A stretch of 64,000 bases of DNA from Niastella sp. OAS944 (GTDB lineage: Bacteria > Bacteroidota > Bacteroidia > Chitinophagales > Chitinophagaceae): assembly GCA_024809215.1 (NCBI GenBank), contig JANUBW010000011.1, positions 124,001-188,000 of the forward strand, given 5' to 3'. This document shows, in pieces, positions 33,475 to 41,399 of the stretch. Made by a program: the position numbers and the translations under genes. The notes under the pieces were generated by a model. That model had not been told where the DNA came from. It searched no databases and saw nothing but the letters and a program-made list of their open reading frames with translations. Within the stretch, counting starts at the first letter, position 1; each line of letters opens with the position of its first letter.

Positions 33475-34878
33475 CTATGTCAACCCAATTTCATAATGCA
33501 ACTCTGGTATCTCTACGTCAGTAAAACCTTTCTTCAATAACCGCTGTCTGAACTGTTGCTGTACATCATATTCACCATGAACAAGGAACAATCGCTTAAT
33601 ATCACGCGGTTCCTGGCAGGCAAGAAACTGGCTCAGATCTTCATAATCACCATGGGCACTCATGCTATGAATAGAACCTACTTCGGCATGCACTTCATGC
33701 ATTACACCATAAATATGCACTTCCTTTCGGCCCTGCAATAGGCGGCCACCCAATGAATCGGGTTCGCAATAACCCGTCATTAATATTGTATTGCGGCTGT
33801 TCTCAATATTGTTACTAATATGGTGTTTTACCCTTCCGGCTTCAGCCATACCACTTGCCGAAATAATGACACAAGGTTCGTTACGGAAGTTCAACAGCTT
33901 CGATTCCTGTACCGTTTTTACAAACTTCAATCCTTTAAATCCAAACGGATCTGAATCGGACTCAAGCACCTTTTGAATTGTTTTGTTGAAATAATTCGGA
34001 TACCGTTTAACCAGCTCTGTTGTTTTTACGCTTAACGGGCTATCTACAAAATAATCCAGATCGGGCAGGCGGCGTTCCAGCTCAAGCTGGTTCAAATGAT
34101 ATAATAATTCCTGCGTGCGGCCTACACTGAATGCCGGAATGATGAGCTTACCTTTCTTTTGCAGACAGGTTTTTTCAATCCAGTGCAGCAATTGATCGGG
34201 CGTGGTAACATTCATTTCGTGCAGACTGTTACCGTAGGTTGATTCAAGAATAATATAATCAGCTTGTGGGAACACAGCGGGTGAACGTAAGATCACATCG
34301 CGGTAACGGCCAACATCACCACTGAAGGTAATATGGGTTTCTTTACCATTCTCTTTTACTTTCAGGTTCACTACGGCGCTGCCAATGATATGACCGGCAT
34401 CGGTATACATCACTTCTACAAAATCATCGATCGCATGCCATTTTCCATAATCAACAGCTTTAAAAAATTGAAATGAATTTTCTGCATCCTCCACTGTATA
34501 TAATGGCTGCAGGTATGGCTGCCGTTCGGCTGCTCTTTTCTTGTTCAAATACTTAACATCATCTTCCTGTATTTCGGCCGAATCGGTGAGTAAAATCTGG
34601 GTAAGCTCTTTGGTGGCCGGTGTGCAATAGATGTTACCGGTAAAACCATCGGCGGTAAGTTTGGGAATAAGCCCGGTGTGGTCTATGTGGGCGTGTGATA
34701 AAATCAGATGATCAATTTCAGATGGATTAAATCCCCAGTGCCGGTTCAAATTACTGGTTGCCTGCCCCAATCCCTGAAACATTCCACAATCGAGTAAATA
34801 CTTCCTGCCATTATTCAATGTTAGCAAATGCTTTGATCCGGTAACGGTACGTGCAGCACCGTGAAATGCGATCTTCAT
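33475..34878 (-). CDS. Beta-CASP metallo-beta-lactamase RNA-processing exonuclease (YSH1/RMMBL type)
   Basis: 467 residues, a cytoplasmic zinc nuclease. The metallo-beta-lactamase core shows LSHAHIDHTG (His62, His64, Asp66, His67), DAGHIIGSA and FSGDVGR. The beta-CASP cap follows with LIIPAFSVGRTQELL and SASGMAEAGR. The C-terminal RMMBL motif has SAHGDY and LVHGEYD. This set is typical of CPSF73-like ribonucleases that process or degrade RNA. Length is normal. It stands alone, flanked on both sides by repeat arrays. Confidence 0.92.
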   Translation of the reverse strand: MKIAFHGAARTVTGSKHLLTLNNGRKYLLDCGMFQGLGQATSNLNRHWGFNPSEIDHLILSHAHIDHTGLIPKLTADGFTGNIYCTPATKELTQILLTDSAEIQEDDVKYLNKKRAAERQPYLQPLYTVEDAENSFQFFKAVDYGKWHAIDDFVEVMYTDAGHIIGSAVVNLKVKENGKETHITFSGDVGRYRDVILRSPAVFPQADYIILESTYGNSLHEMNVTTPDQLLHWIEKTCLQKKGKLIIPAFSVGRTQELLYHLNQLELERRLPDLDYFVDSPLSVKTTELVKRYPNYFNKTIQKVLESDSDPFGFKGLKFVKTVQESKLLNFRNEPCVIISASGMAEAGRVKHHISNNIENSRNTILMTGYCEPDSLGGRLLQGRKEVHIYGVMHEVHAEVGSIHSMSAHGDYEDLSQFLACQEPRDIKRLFLVHGEYDVQQQFRQRLLKKGFTDVEIPELHYEIGLT

Positions 34879-34885
34879 TATTTCT

Positions 34886-34933
34886 GAGTTTTTGAGTTAT
34901 TCAGTTGTTCAGTTATTTAGTTGGTTGGTTCTT
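34886..34933. repeat. 8-bp-period array before the nuclease gene
   Basis: Six units: GAGTTTTT, GAGTTATT, CAGTTGTT, CAGTTATT, TAGTTGGT, TGGTTCTT. They lie just upstream of the nuclease start; similar inverted sequence continues to about 34990. Confidence 0.65.
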
Positions 34934-34992
34934 CAGGTAAACCTCTTGCTCAAAAGTTAACTTAAAACTTACGAACTTAATAACTGAATAAC

Positions 34993-35475
34993 TTATGAAC
35001 TGGTTTTTGCCTTAAACGACCATGTAATAAAACATTCAGCAACCTTTTCACCCTGCGCATTCGTACCAACAGAAGTTGTTACACAGGTTTGCGGTTCGCC
35101 GGTAGCAATAGCTTTTTCAACAACACTCAACAACAGATCACCATCTTTACATTCAAAACGCGTTCCGCCGGTAGCCTTTTTAAAATACCCTGCTTCAAAC
35201 TTCACAACAAGCATCGATACGGCTGGTTTACGCTCGCTTACAATTGCCATTGCGAGTGAGCCCGTGCTCATTTCCGCAGCCATGGCCAAACAGGCAAAAT
35301 AAGTTGAACGAAAAGGATTTTGCGAGAACCATTTGTACGGCACCGTCACCACACAATGCTTTTCATCGATCTCCCTGATGCGAACACCCGAAAAGAAAGC
35401 CGCGGGCAATTTCCACAAAAGAAATAACCTGAATAATACAGGATTATTGAGTCGTTGTATGAATTTATTTGGCAT
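34993..35475 (-). CDS. DUF4442 hotdog-fold thioesterase-like protein
   Basis: 160 residues. The sequence fits DUF4442, a hotdog-fold family related to acyl-CoA thioesterases: VTVPYKWFSQNPFRSTYFACLAMAAEM, then AVSMLVVKFEAGYFKKATG and a final strand AECFITWSFKAK. The segment before the central helix (RSTYFACLAMAAEMS) aligns with the catalytic helix of hotdog enzymes. No signal peptide. Substrate unknown. A shared terminator separates it from lysA. Confidence 0.82.
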   Translation of the reverse strand: MPNKFIQRLNNPVLFRLFLLWKLPAAFFSGVRIREIDEKHCVVTVPYKWFSQNPFRSTYFACLAMAAEMSTGSLAMAIVSERKPAVSMLVVKFEAGYFKKATGGTRFECKDGDLLLSVVEKAIATGEPQTCVTTSVGTNAQGEKVAECFITWSFKAKTSS

Positions 35476-35511
35476 GGTGGTAAGGTTATTCAGTTATGAA
35501 TGTAAATAAAA

Positions 35512-35534
35512 ATCCCGACGGAAACCGTCGGGAT
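35512..35534. terminator. Terminator of lysA
   Basis: Perfect 10-bp stem ATCCCGACGG / CCGTCGGGAT with a 3-nt loop and T-rich tail on the minus strand, 4 bp past the lysA stop. Confidence 0.9.
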
Positions 35535-35538
35535 AATT

Positions 35539-36753
35539 TTATAAAACTTCAATTTGATTTTTCAGCAGGTCATCAAACTCATCGCGTTTGCGAATGAGGT
35601 GTGCTTTACCATCTTTTATCAGCACTTCGGCAGGCTTCAGTCTTGAGTTAAAGTTCGACGACATTTCGAAGCCATATGCGCCGGCATTATAAAACACCAG
35701 GTAATCGCCTTCGCGCACTTCATGCAGCTTACGGTCCCAGGCAAAGGTGTCGGTTTCGCAAATATTACCTACCACCGTATAGATCCTTTCGGGACCATTG
35801 GGGTTTGTAATATTCTCAATATGATGATATGCCTCATAGAACATAGGCCTGATGAGGTGATTAAAACCACTGTTAACACCCGCAAATACGGTGGCCGGGG
35901 TTTGTTTTACCACATTGGTCTTTACTACAAAATAACCGCATTGGCTTACCAGGTATTTGCCTGGTTCAAACCAAACCTGTAGTTTTTTACCGCTTTCTTT
36001 TTCAAAATTCTTAAATGCTACGGCCATCTTTGCACCCAGGGTAGCCACATCTGTTTCGGGATCATCGGGTTGATAAGGCACTTTAAACCCGCTGCCCAGG
36101 TCAATAAACTCCAGGTCGGGGAAATGGCTGGTGATCTCGAACATCACTTCCAACCCTTCGAGGAACACACCTATATCTTTGATCTCGCTTCCGGTATGCA
36201 TGTGCACCCCGGTAACTCTTATTTTGGTACTTTTTACAATACGTTCAATATGCCTGATCTGGTGTATAGAGATACCAAATTTGCTATCGACGTGGCCGGT
36301 TGATATTTTGAAATTACCACCAGCCATAATGTGGGGGTTAAGCCGGATGCAAACAGGATAGCTGCTGCCGAACTTATTGCCAAACTGCTCTAAGATAGAA
36401 ATGTTGTCGATATTGATATTTACACCCAGCTCTTTTGCGGCAACGATTTCCTGAAAGTCTACGCAATTGGGGGTGTACAAAATATTCTTGGGATCGAAAC
36501 CTGCCTTCAGGGCCAGCTTTACTTCATAAATGCTCACACAATCAACACCAGCGCCCAGGCTATTGACATACTTTAAAATATTAATATTGGTAAGGGCCTT
36601 ACACGCATAGTAAAAACGGGCATTGATCTTTTCAAAACCCTTCTTCAGTTTCTCGTATTGCTCTTTTATTTTTTCGGCATGGTACACATACAGGGGTGTA
36701 CCGAATTCGTTCGCTAACTGAATTAAAAACTCTCTTGATAATTGCTGTGCCAT
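35539..36753 (-). CDS. lysA: Diaminopimelate decarboxylase
   Basis: 404 residues from the ATG at 36753 (MAQQLSREFL). The open frame extends to 36834, but that stretch is repeat-derived and not family-like. The enzyme decarboxylates meso-diaminopimelate to L-lysine with PLP, the last step of lysine synthesis. Visible are the PLP lysine in FYYACKALTN (about residue 48), HMHTGSEI, the glycine loop LGSGFKVPY, and the dimer-active-site segment NICETDTFAWD with its Cys-Glu pair. The C-terminal YGFEMSSNFNSRL is also typical. It stands alone, and no other lysine genes are nearby. Confidence 0.93.
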   Translation of the reverse strand: MAQQLSREFLIQLANEFGTPLYVYHAEKIKEQYEKLKKGFEKINARFYYACKALTNINILKYVNSLGAGVDCVSIYEVKLALKAGFDPKNILYTPNCVDFQEIVAAKELGVNINIDNISILEQFGNKFGSSYPVCIRLNPHIMAGGNFKISTGHVDSKFGISIHQIRHIERIVKSTKIRVTGVHMHTGSEIKDIGVFLEGLEVMFEITSHFPDLEFIDLGSGFKVPYQPDDPETDVATLGAKMAVAFKNFEKESGKKLQVWFEPGKYLVSQCGYFVVKTNVVKQTPATVFAGVNSGFNHLIRPMFYEAYHHIENITNPNGPERIYTVVGNICETDTFAWDRKLHEVREGDYLVFYNAGAYGFEMSSNFNSRLKPAEVLIKDGKAHLIRKRDEFDDLLKNQIEVL

Positions 36754-36769
36754 AGTATGCGAATATACG

Positions 36770-36900
36770 GCTGAAAGCTGAAAGCTAAAAGCCAAAGGCG
36801 AATACAGCCCCAGGCCCCAGGCTCCAAGCCACAAGCTGCAAGCAAATGCAGAAATACAGGTGAAAGCTTAAAGCCAAAAGCCCAAAGCAAAAACGGGCAG
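36770..36900. repeat. GCYNAAA heptamer arrays between scpB and lysA
   Basis: GCTGAAA, GCTGAAA, GCTAAAA, GCCAAAG fill 36770-36797. AGGCCCC, AGGCTCC, AAGCCAC, AAGCTGC follow, and GCTTAAA, GCCAAAA, GCCCAAA, GCAAAAA end the block, all in 7-bp steps. Confidence 0.7.
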
Positions 36901-36915
36901 GCAGCCCTAAAAAAA

Positions 36916-36945
36916 ATGCGCATCGGCCAACCGGCTAATGCGCAT
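36916..36945 (-). terminator. Terminator of scpB
   Basis: Stem ATGCGCAT / ATGCGCAT with an inner GCC/GGC pairing, followed by a T-run on the minus strand, 21 bp past the scpB stop. Confidence 0.8.
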
Positions 36946-36966
36946 ATTCTATATAAAATGTTGTTC

Positions 36967-38154
36967 TTACTTTTTTTCTTCGTCTTTTTCATCCCCGTCA
37001 TCACCGGCTTCATTTTCATCATCATCGCCGGTTTCTGCGTCTTCAGCATCTTCCTCATCCTCTATCTCTTCTTCTTCGGCTTCTTCCTCGTCGTCACCTT
37101 CTTCTTCCTCTTCTTCTTCAAGCTCTTCTTCCTCTTCAACATCTTCCTCATCAGCCTCTTCCTCTTCTTCTTCATTCTCCCCTTCTTCCTCTTCCTGCTC
37201 TTCGTCGTCTTTGTGCTCTTCTACCAGCTCACCATCTTCATCAACCACAAAGGAAGTAGAATCGTCATCGGCTTCAGCTTCTTCGCCTTCTTCTTCAATT
37301 TCCTCATCCGAAACCTCTTCTTCATCAAAACCTTCTTCAGCTATTTCATCAAAAACCTCACCCGCTTCTTCATCAAGTGCTTCGGCTTCTTCTGCTATAG
37401 CTTCTTCATCGGTCTCCTGTTCCAGGCCGCCTTCAGCAGCTTCTTCTTCAGTTCCTTCTTCGCTATATGTGAGCTCAGTACCATTCAGGTGTGTGCCGTT
37501 AACAGAAGGCGTTGCTTCTTCTTCGGTTGCTTCTTCAACTCCCCGGCCTTCAGCAGCCTGCTGGGCAGCACCTTCTTCGCTAATAGCGGTAGGCACTACT
37601 ATATTATCGTCGAATACTTCTTTCAGTTTGGGCAGGTCATCGGTTGTGTTCAAACCGAAATAATCCATGAAGTTCTTTGAAGTGCCATACACCAGCGGAT
37701 GGCCGGGCAGGTTCTCATTACGACCTGTAATAACAATGAGGTCTTTTTCGAGTAACTTCTGAATAGCGTAGTCGCTGCTCACCCCGCGTATAGCCTCAAT
37801 TTCAGACTTGGTAACAGGTTGTTTATAAGCAACGATACTCAACGTTTCCAGCGCTGCTGTAGATAAGCGCTTCAGGAACTTTTCACCGTTCAGCTGGGCA
37901 ACGGTCTTATGGAAATCTTTTTTGGTAAGGAACTGCCAACCGCCCCCGCTCTCACGCACTTCAAAGGGATAGAACTCTGCTTTGTATTTCTCAAGTATCC
38001 CTTCAATGGCAGATTCAATCTGATCGAGCATGATCTTATCCTCCATAAAGCCAAAGGCATTATTGATGAGGTCAGTGATCTCCAGTGTAGTCAATGGCTT
38101 TTCACTGGCAAAGATCAACGCTTCAATATGGGGTATCAGGTTGGAAATTTCCAT
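36967..38154 (-). CDS. scpB: Segregation and condensation protein B with long acidic tail
   Basis: 395 residues. Residues 1 to about 180 are ScpB, which forms the kleisin-associated part of the SMC-ScpAB condensin: two winged-helix domains, with HIEALIFASEKPLTTLEI at the start and the family motif ALETLSIVAYKQPVTKSEIE and IRGVSSDYAIQKLLEKDLI. Residues about 185-395 are an unusually acidic tail: over half Glu/Asp in the last 120 residues, with runs such as EEEEELEEEEEEEG. Typical ScpB proteins are about 170-280 residues. It starts 9 bp after the atpG stop, so the two are probably co-transcribed. The antisense frames here are shadows of the GAA/GAT-rich tail. Confidence 0.92.
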   Translation of the reverse strand: MEISNLIPHIEALIFASEKPLTTLEITDLINNAFGFMEDKIMLDQIESAIEGILEKYKAEFYPFEVRESGGGWQFLTKKDFHKTVAQLNGEKFLKRLSTAALETLSIVAYKQPVTKSEIEAIRGVSSDYAIQKLLEKDLIVITGRNENLPGHPLVYGTSKNFMDYFGLNTTDDLPKLKEVFDDNIVVPTAISEEGAAQQAAEGRGVEEATEEEATPSVNGTHLNGTELTYSEEGTEEEAAEGGLEQETDEEAIAEEAEALDEEAGEVFDEIAEEGFDEEEVSDEEIEEEGEEAEADDDSTSFVVDEDGELVEEHKDDEEQEEEEGENEEEEEEADEEDVEEEEELEEEEEEEGDDEEEAEEEEIEDEEDAEDAETGDDDENEAGDDGDEKDEEKK

Positions 38155-38163
38155 CAGTAAAGT

Positions 38164-39045
38164 TTAACCTTGTAATGCCGCGGCGCCGCTCACGATCTCG
38201 GTCAGTTCGGTAGTGATGGCAGCCTGACGGGCCCGGTTGTATGAAATTTTGTAGTTCTTTAATAACTCGTTGGCGTTTTCGCTGGCTTTATCCATAGCAG
38301 TCATACGGGCGCCGTGTTCCGATGCGTTGGCATCGAGCACTGCTTTGTACAACTGGGTGTTCAGGATCTTTGGCATAAGCTCGGCGATCAGCTCATCTTT
38401 GGCGGGCTCGAAAATAAAGTCGCTTTGTTTAGCTCCTTCTTTCTTTTCAACTTTAGGAATGGGCAGGAAGCGTTCTACCGCAAACCGTTGAACGGCAGCA
38501 TTACGGAATTCGCTGTATACTAATTCAATTACATCATATTCCTTAGCCTCGAAAGCTTTTACAGCAGCCTGAGCGGCAGCCTGTACGTTCTCGAATTTCA
38601 GGTTCAGGAAAAGATCTTTATAGGTATCGCTAACCTTGAATTTGTTCTTTTGGAAAAACTCATAGCCTTTTTTACCAATAGCCCACACATGTAATGTGCC
38701 TTTGGCTTGCTGGGCGGCATATTTTTCATTGATAACGTTGCGGGCAGCTTTAATTACGTTGGCATTATAAGCACCACACAAACCACGATCGCTGGTGATA
38801 ACGATCAGCAACACTTTTTCAACGGGGCGTTCCACAGCGAGGGCCATGCCTGCATCACCTTCAGAGTTACTTACGATATTGCTAAGTACTTCCTGAAGTT
38901 TACGGGCATATGGACGCATTTGGATGATAGCATCCTGGGCTTTTCTCAATTTGGCAGCGCTTACCATTTTCATTGCTTTGGTAATCTGCTGCATATTCTG
39001 TGTAGCCTTGATCTTATTACGAACTTCTTTTAACTGACCTGCCAT
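38164..39045 (-). CDS. atpG: F1 ATP synthase gamma subunit
   Basis: 293 residues, the central stalk of the F1 motor. The N-terminal coiled coil has EVRNKIKATQNMQQITKAMKM and the conserved VSAAKLRKAQ. The Rossmann-like middle has ITSDRGLCGAYN. The C-terminal coiled coil is typical, with ASEHGARMTAMDKASENANEL, YNRARQAAITTEL and EIVSGAAAL. Length is normal. It has its own promoter-like element and is not beside atpA, atpD or any other ATP synthase gene within the window. scpB follows after 9 bp. Confidence 0.96.
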   Translation of the reverse strand: MAGQLKEVRNKIKATQNMQQITKAMKMVSAAKLRKAQDAIIQMRPYARKLQEVLSNIVSNSEGDAGMALAVERPVEKVLLIVITSDRGLCGAYNANVIKAARNVINEKYAAQQAKGTLHVWAIGKKGYEFFQKNKFKVSDTYKDLFLNLKFENVQAAAQAAVKAFEAKEYDVIELVYSEFRNAAVQRFAVERFLPIPKVEKKEGAKQSDFIFEPAKDELIAELMPKILNTQLYKAVLDANASEHGARMTAMDKASENANELLKNYKISYNRARQAAITTELTEIVSGAAALQG

Positions 39046-39151
39046 GTTGAAAAAGTTGAATAGTTGACCACTACCAGGTAAATTATCTCTACAATTAATT
39101 AATAATCAACGAAATACAATCAGTTAACCTACCTGTAGTTTTAATCGGCTG

Positions 39152-39159
39152 CAAAGGTA
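39152..39159 (-). promoter_or_regulatory. Putative -7 element of atpG
   Basis: TACCTTTG on the minus strand is a full TAnnTTTG match, giving a leader of about 100 nt before the atpG start at 39045. Confidence 0.5.
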
Positions 39160-39213
39160 GCGGAAAGCGGCCAAAATTCCACGAAATTTTACCCCGCGCA
39201 AGGCCTGCGCGCA

Positions 39214-39335
39214 GTTTCAAGTTCTTAGTTTTTAGTTCTCAGTTTACTCTTTCGAAGCTCGATATTAATTGTTACCTCGCGTCGTTCGTAATTTCGAGTT
39301 TCAGGTCCCGGGTTGCGGGTTTGCTTTAGCCTTAC
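39214..39335. repeat. Heptamer-period arrays
   Basis: GTTTCAA, GTTCTTA, GTTTTTA, GTTCTCA, GTTTACT lie in exact 7-bp steps at 39214-39248. GTTTCAG, GTCCCGG, GTTGCGG, GTTTGCT follow near 39299-39326. The remaining spacer to 39413 is AT-rich and empty. Confidence 0.7.
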
Positions 39336-39413
39336 AGCTTTAAGCTCTTTCTTTATTCACAAAATCCACTATATGTAACAATTCGTATATATTAGAAGTA
39401 ACACCCTTCACGC

Positions 39414-40064
39414 ATGCAAACCATTTTTATAACCGGCGGAACCGGGTATATAGGCTCCCGGCTTATCAGCGCCCTGCTGCAAACCGGCAATTTCCATATT
39501 AAAGCCCTTGTGCGCAAAGGTTCGGAGCATAAACTCCCTAAAGGCGTTGAAATTATTACCGGCGACGCGCTTAACGCCGCCTCCTATAGTGCCAAGGCCC
39601 AATTGGCCGATGTGTTTATTCACCTCATAGGTGTTCACCACCCTTCCCCGGCCAAAAAAGATGCGTTTGTGACCATTGACCTGGCATCGGTTGAACAGGC
39701 CGCCTCAGTAGTGCAACGCAACCACCTGCCCCATGTTATTTACTTAAGCGTAAGCCAGTACCCCAGCCGGGTTATGAAAGACTACCGCTCCGTACGGGCA
39801 AAAGGCGAAGCCCTGTTACAAGCAACCGGCGCTCAATGTAGTTTCATAAGACCCTGGTATGTACTGGGCCCCGGTCATTGGTGGCCTATATTGTTAACTC
39901 CACTTTACGCCCTGGCCCGGCTACTACCCATTACCCGTGAACAAAGCCGGCAGCAAGGTCTTGTTACCATCAAACAAATGACAGGCACTCTTCATTACGC
40001 CATCACTCATCCGCCAGAAAATGGTGTTCGTATTTATAATGTTCCTGACATAAAAGCGTTCTAG
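39414..40064 (+). CDS. NAD(P)-binding Rossmann-fold protein (atypical SDR/NmrA-like)
   Basis: 216 residues. The nucleotide-binding motif TGGTGYIGS is at residues 7-15, then ALVRKGSEHKL (an Arg after the second strand suggesting NADPH) and LADVFIHLIGVHHP. The segment YLSVSQYPS replaces the usual YxxxK, as in atypical short-chain dehydrogenases. RPWYVLGPGHWWP is the family-like substrate loop. Relatives are complex I-assembly-type and NmrA-like proteins that may act on, or only sense, dinucleotides. Substrate unknown. Single gene on the plus strand ahead of surE. Confidence 0.85.
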   Translation: MQTIFITGGTGYIGSRLISALLQTGNFHIKALVRKGSEHKLPKGVEIITGDALNAASYSAKAQLADVFIHLIGVHHPSPAKKDAFVTIDLASVEQAASVVQRNHLPHVIYLSVSQYPSRVMKDYRSVRAKGEALLQATGAQCSFIRPWYVLGPGHWWPILLTPLYALARLLPITREQSRQQGLVTIKQMTGTLHYAITHPPENGVRIYNVPDIKAF

Positions 40065-40179
40065 TTATCCATGTTTTATGTATGGCAAAAAGGATGTGAC
40101 AATGGTCCATTCTTACCATGTACTTATTTCATGTATTTCACGCATTTGATAGATTTTTTCAGCATTTTTGTTATAAGAT

Positions 40180-40977
40180 ATGGCAAAAAAGAAGAAAGCA
40201 GTAAAAGCGGCTAAACCCGTTATTCTGATAACAAACGACGATGGTATAACAGCACCGGGTATACACAATCTGGTTGAAGCAGTAAAAGACCTCGGAAAGA
40301 TTGTTGTTGTTGCACCCGACAAGCCTCAATCGGGTATGGGACACGCCATTACTATTGGCCAACCCTTACGCCTGAGTGCGGTGAGCACTTTTTTCGATGG
40401 AGTGGAAGCCTACCAGTGCTCAGGCACCCCGGTAGATTGTGTAAAGCTGGCTGTAGACAAGATATTACGGCGCAAACCCGACCTGTGCCTGAGCGGTATT
40501 AACCACGGCGCCAATCACTCAATAAATGTTATTTACTCCGGCACTATGTCGGCCGCAGTAGAAGCAGCCATCGAAAGCATTCCTTCGGTGGGTTTCTCTC
40601 TACTCGACTACAGCATAGAGGCCGATTTTACCGCCGCCAGAAAATATGCCCGTATTATTGTTGAACAGATGTTGAAAACGAAGCTGGAAAAACATACAGT
40701 ATTGAACGTAAATTTTCCCCCGGTTGCACCCGAACTTATAAAAGGCATTCGCATTTGCCGGCAGGCGTATGCGAAATATGAAGAAGACTTTGTTGAACGT
40801 AATGACCCCAACGGCCGCAAGTATTACTGGCTTACGGGCGAGTTTGTGAACTTCGACAAAGGAAAAGATACTGACGTGTGGGCCCTTAAAAATAATTACG
40901 TGAGTCTGGTACCGGTGCAATTTGACCTAACCCATTATCAACTGAAAGAAAAGCTAGAAAAAACCTGGAAACTGTAA
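40180..40977 (+). CDS. surE: 5'/3'-nucleotidase SurE
   Basis: 265 residues. SurE removes phosphate from nucleoside monophosphates and short polyphosphates and is linked to stationary-phase survival. The metal site is ITNDDGI (Asp20, Asp21), followed by VVVAPDKPQSGMGHAI with its conserved Ser, CSGTPVDCVKLA, and SGINHGANHSINVIYSGTMSAAVEA. A lysine-rich start (MAKKKKAVKAAKP) precedes the fold. The stop overlaps the next start by one base (TAATG), so it forms an operon with the small membrane protein and probably lpxB. Confidence 0.95.
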   Translation: MAKKKKAVKAAKPVILITNDDGITAPGIHNLVEAVKDLGKIVVVAPDKPQSGMGHAITIGQPLRLSAVSTFFDGVEAYQCSGTPVDCVKLAVDKILRRKPDLCLSGINHGANHSINVIYSGTMSAAVEAAIESIPSVGFSLLDYSIEADFTAARKYARIIVEQMLKTKLEKHTVLNVNFPPVAPELIKGIRICRQAYAKYEEDFVERNDPNGRKYYWLTGEFVNFDKGKDTDVWALKNNYVSLVPVQFDLTHYQLKEKLEKTWKL

Positions 40978-41270
40978 TGTTCAAAAAAGACAACCTCCGC
41001 TTTGGCATGTTGCTGGGCTTTATTGCCCCCTTATTAAGCCTTATTATCTATTATTTCGTCAGATTCAGAGCATATTCCTTCATGGACTTTCTGGAATTTG
41101 TAGGCTCAAACAAAAACCAGATCACCGCTATTTCTGTTCCCTGTCTGGTAGCAAATATAGCCCTGTTCACTTTTTACATCAATACCCGCCGCGACAAAAC
41201 CGCCAAGGGAATTTTTGCTATTACGCTTATATATGCGATAGCATCTTTGGTGTTGAAATTTATACTATAG
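40977..41270 (+). CDS. Small membrane protein between surE and lpxB
   Basis: 97 residues with three predicted membrane helices: about 8-30 (LLGFIAPLLSLIIYYFV), about 50-70 (VPCLVANIALFTFYI) and about 78-97 (FAITLIYAIASLVLKFI). The start overlaps the surE stop (TAATG), which supports translation. The surE-membrane protein-lpxB order suggests an envelope role, but no function can be assigned. Confidence 0.8.
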   Translation: MFKKDNLRFGMLLGFIAPLLSLIIYYFVRFRAYSFMDFLEFVGSNKNQITAISVPCLVANIALFTFYINTRRDKTAKGIFAITLIYAIASLVLKFIL

Positions 41271-41283
41271 AAGATACATGGCC

Positions 41284-41377
41284 CCCTCCCCTTGCCCCTC
41301 TCCCGGAAGGGGGAGGGGGATATCTACCTGGCTCGCTTGCGTTACTCGTCAACTTGTCAACCCGTCAACTGTTCAAC
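41284..41377. repeat. CCCCTC/GAGGGG hairpin and octamer-period array
   Basis: A C-rich tract pairs with GGGGGAGGGGG (about 41284-41319) as a GC-rich stem without a T-tail. Four 8-bp units TCGTCAAC, TTGTCAAC, CCGTCAAC, TGTTCAAC follow at 41346-41377, just before the lpxB start. Confidence 0.6.
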
Positions 41378-41399
41378 TACAATCCCTTATCTTTACCCC

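Noticed and set aside
35539-36834. Longer start for lysA at 36834
   Set aside because: The extra 27 residues come from heptamer repeat DNA (GCTGAAA units) and do not match the family; the ATG at 36753 does.
36916-37680. Two long plus-strand open frames rich in Ser or Phe opposite the scpB tail
   Set aside because: They are antisense shadows of the GAA/GAT-rich acidic tail of ScpB and have no start signals or normal composition.
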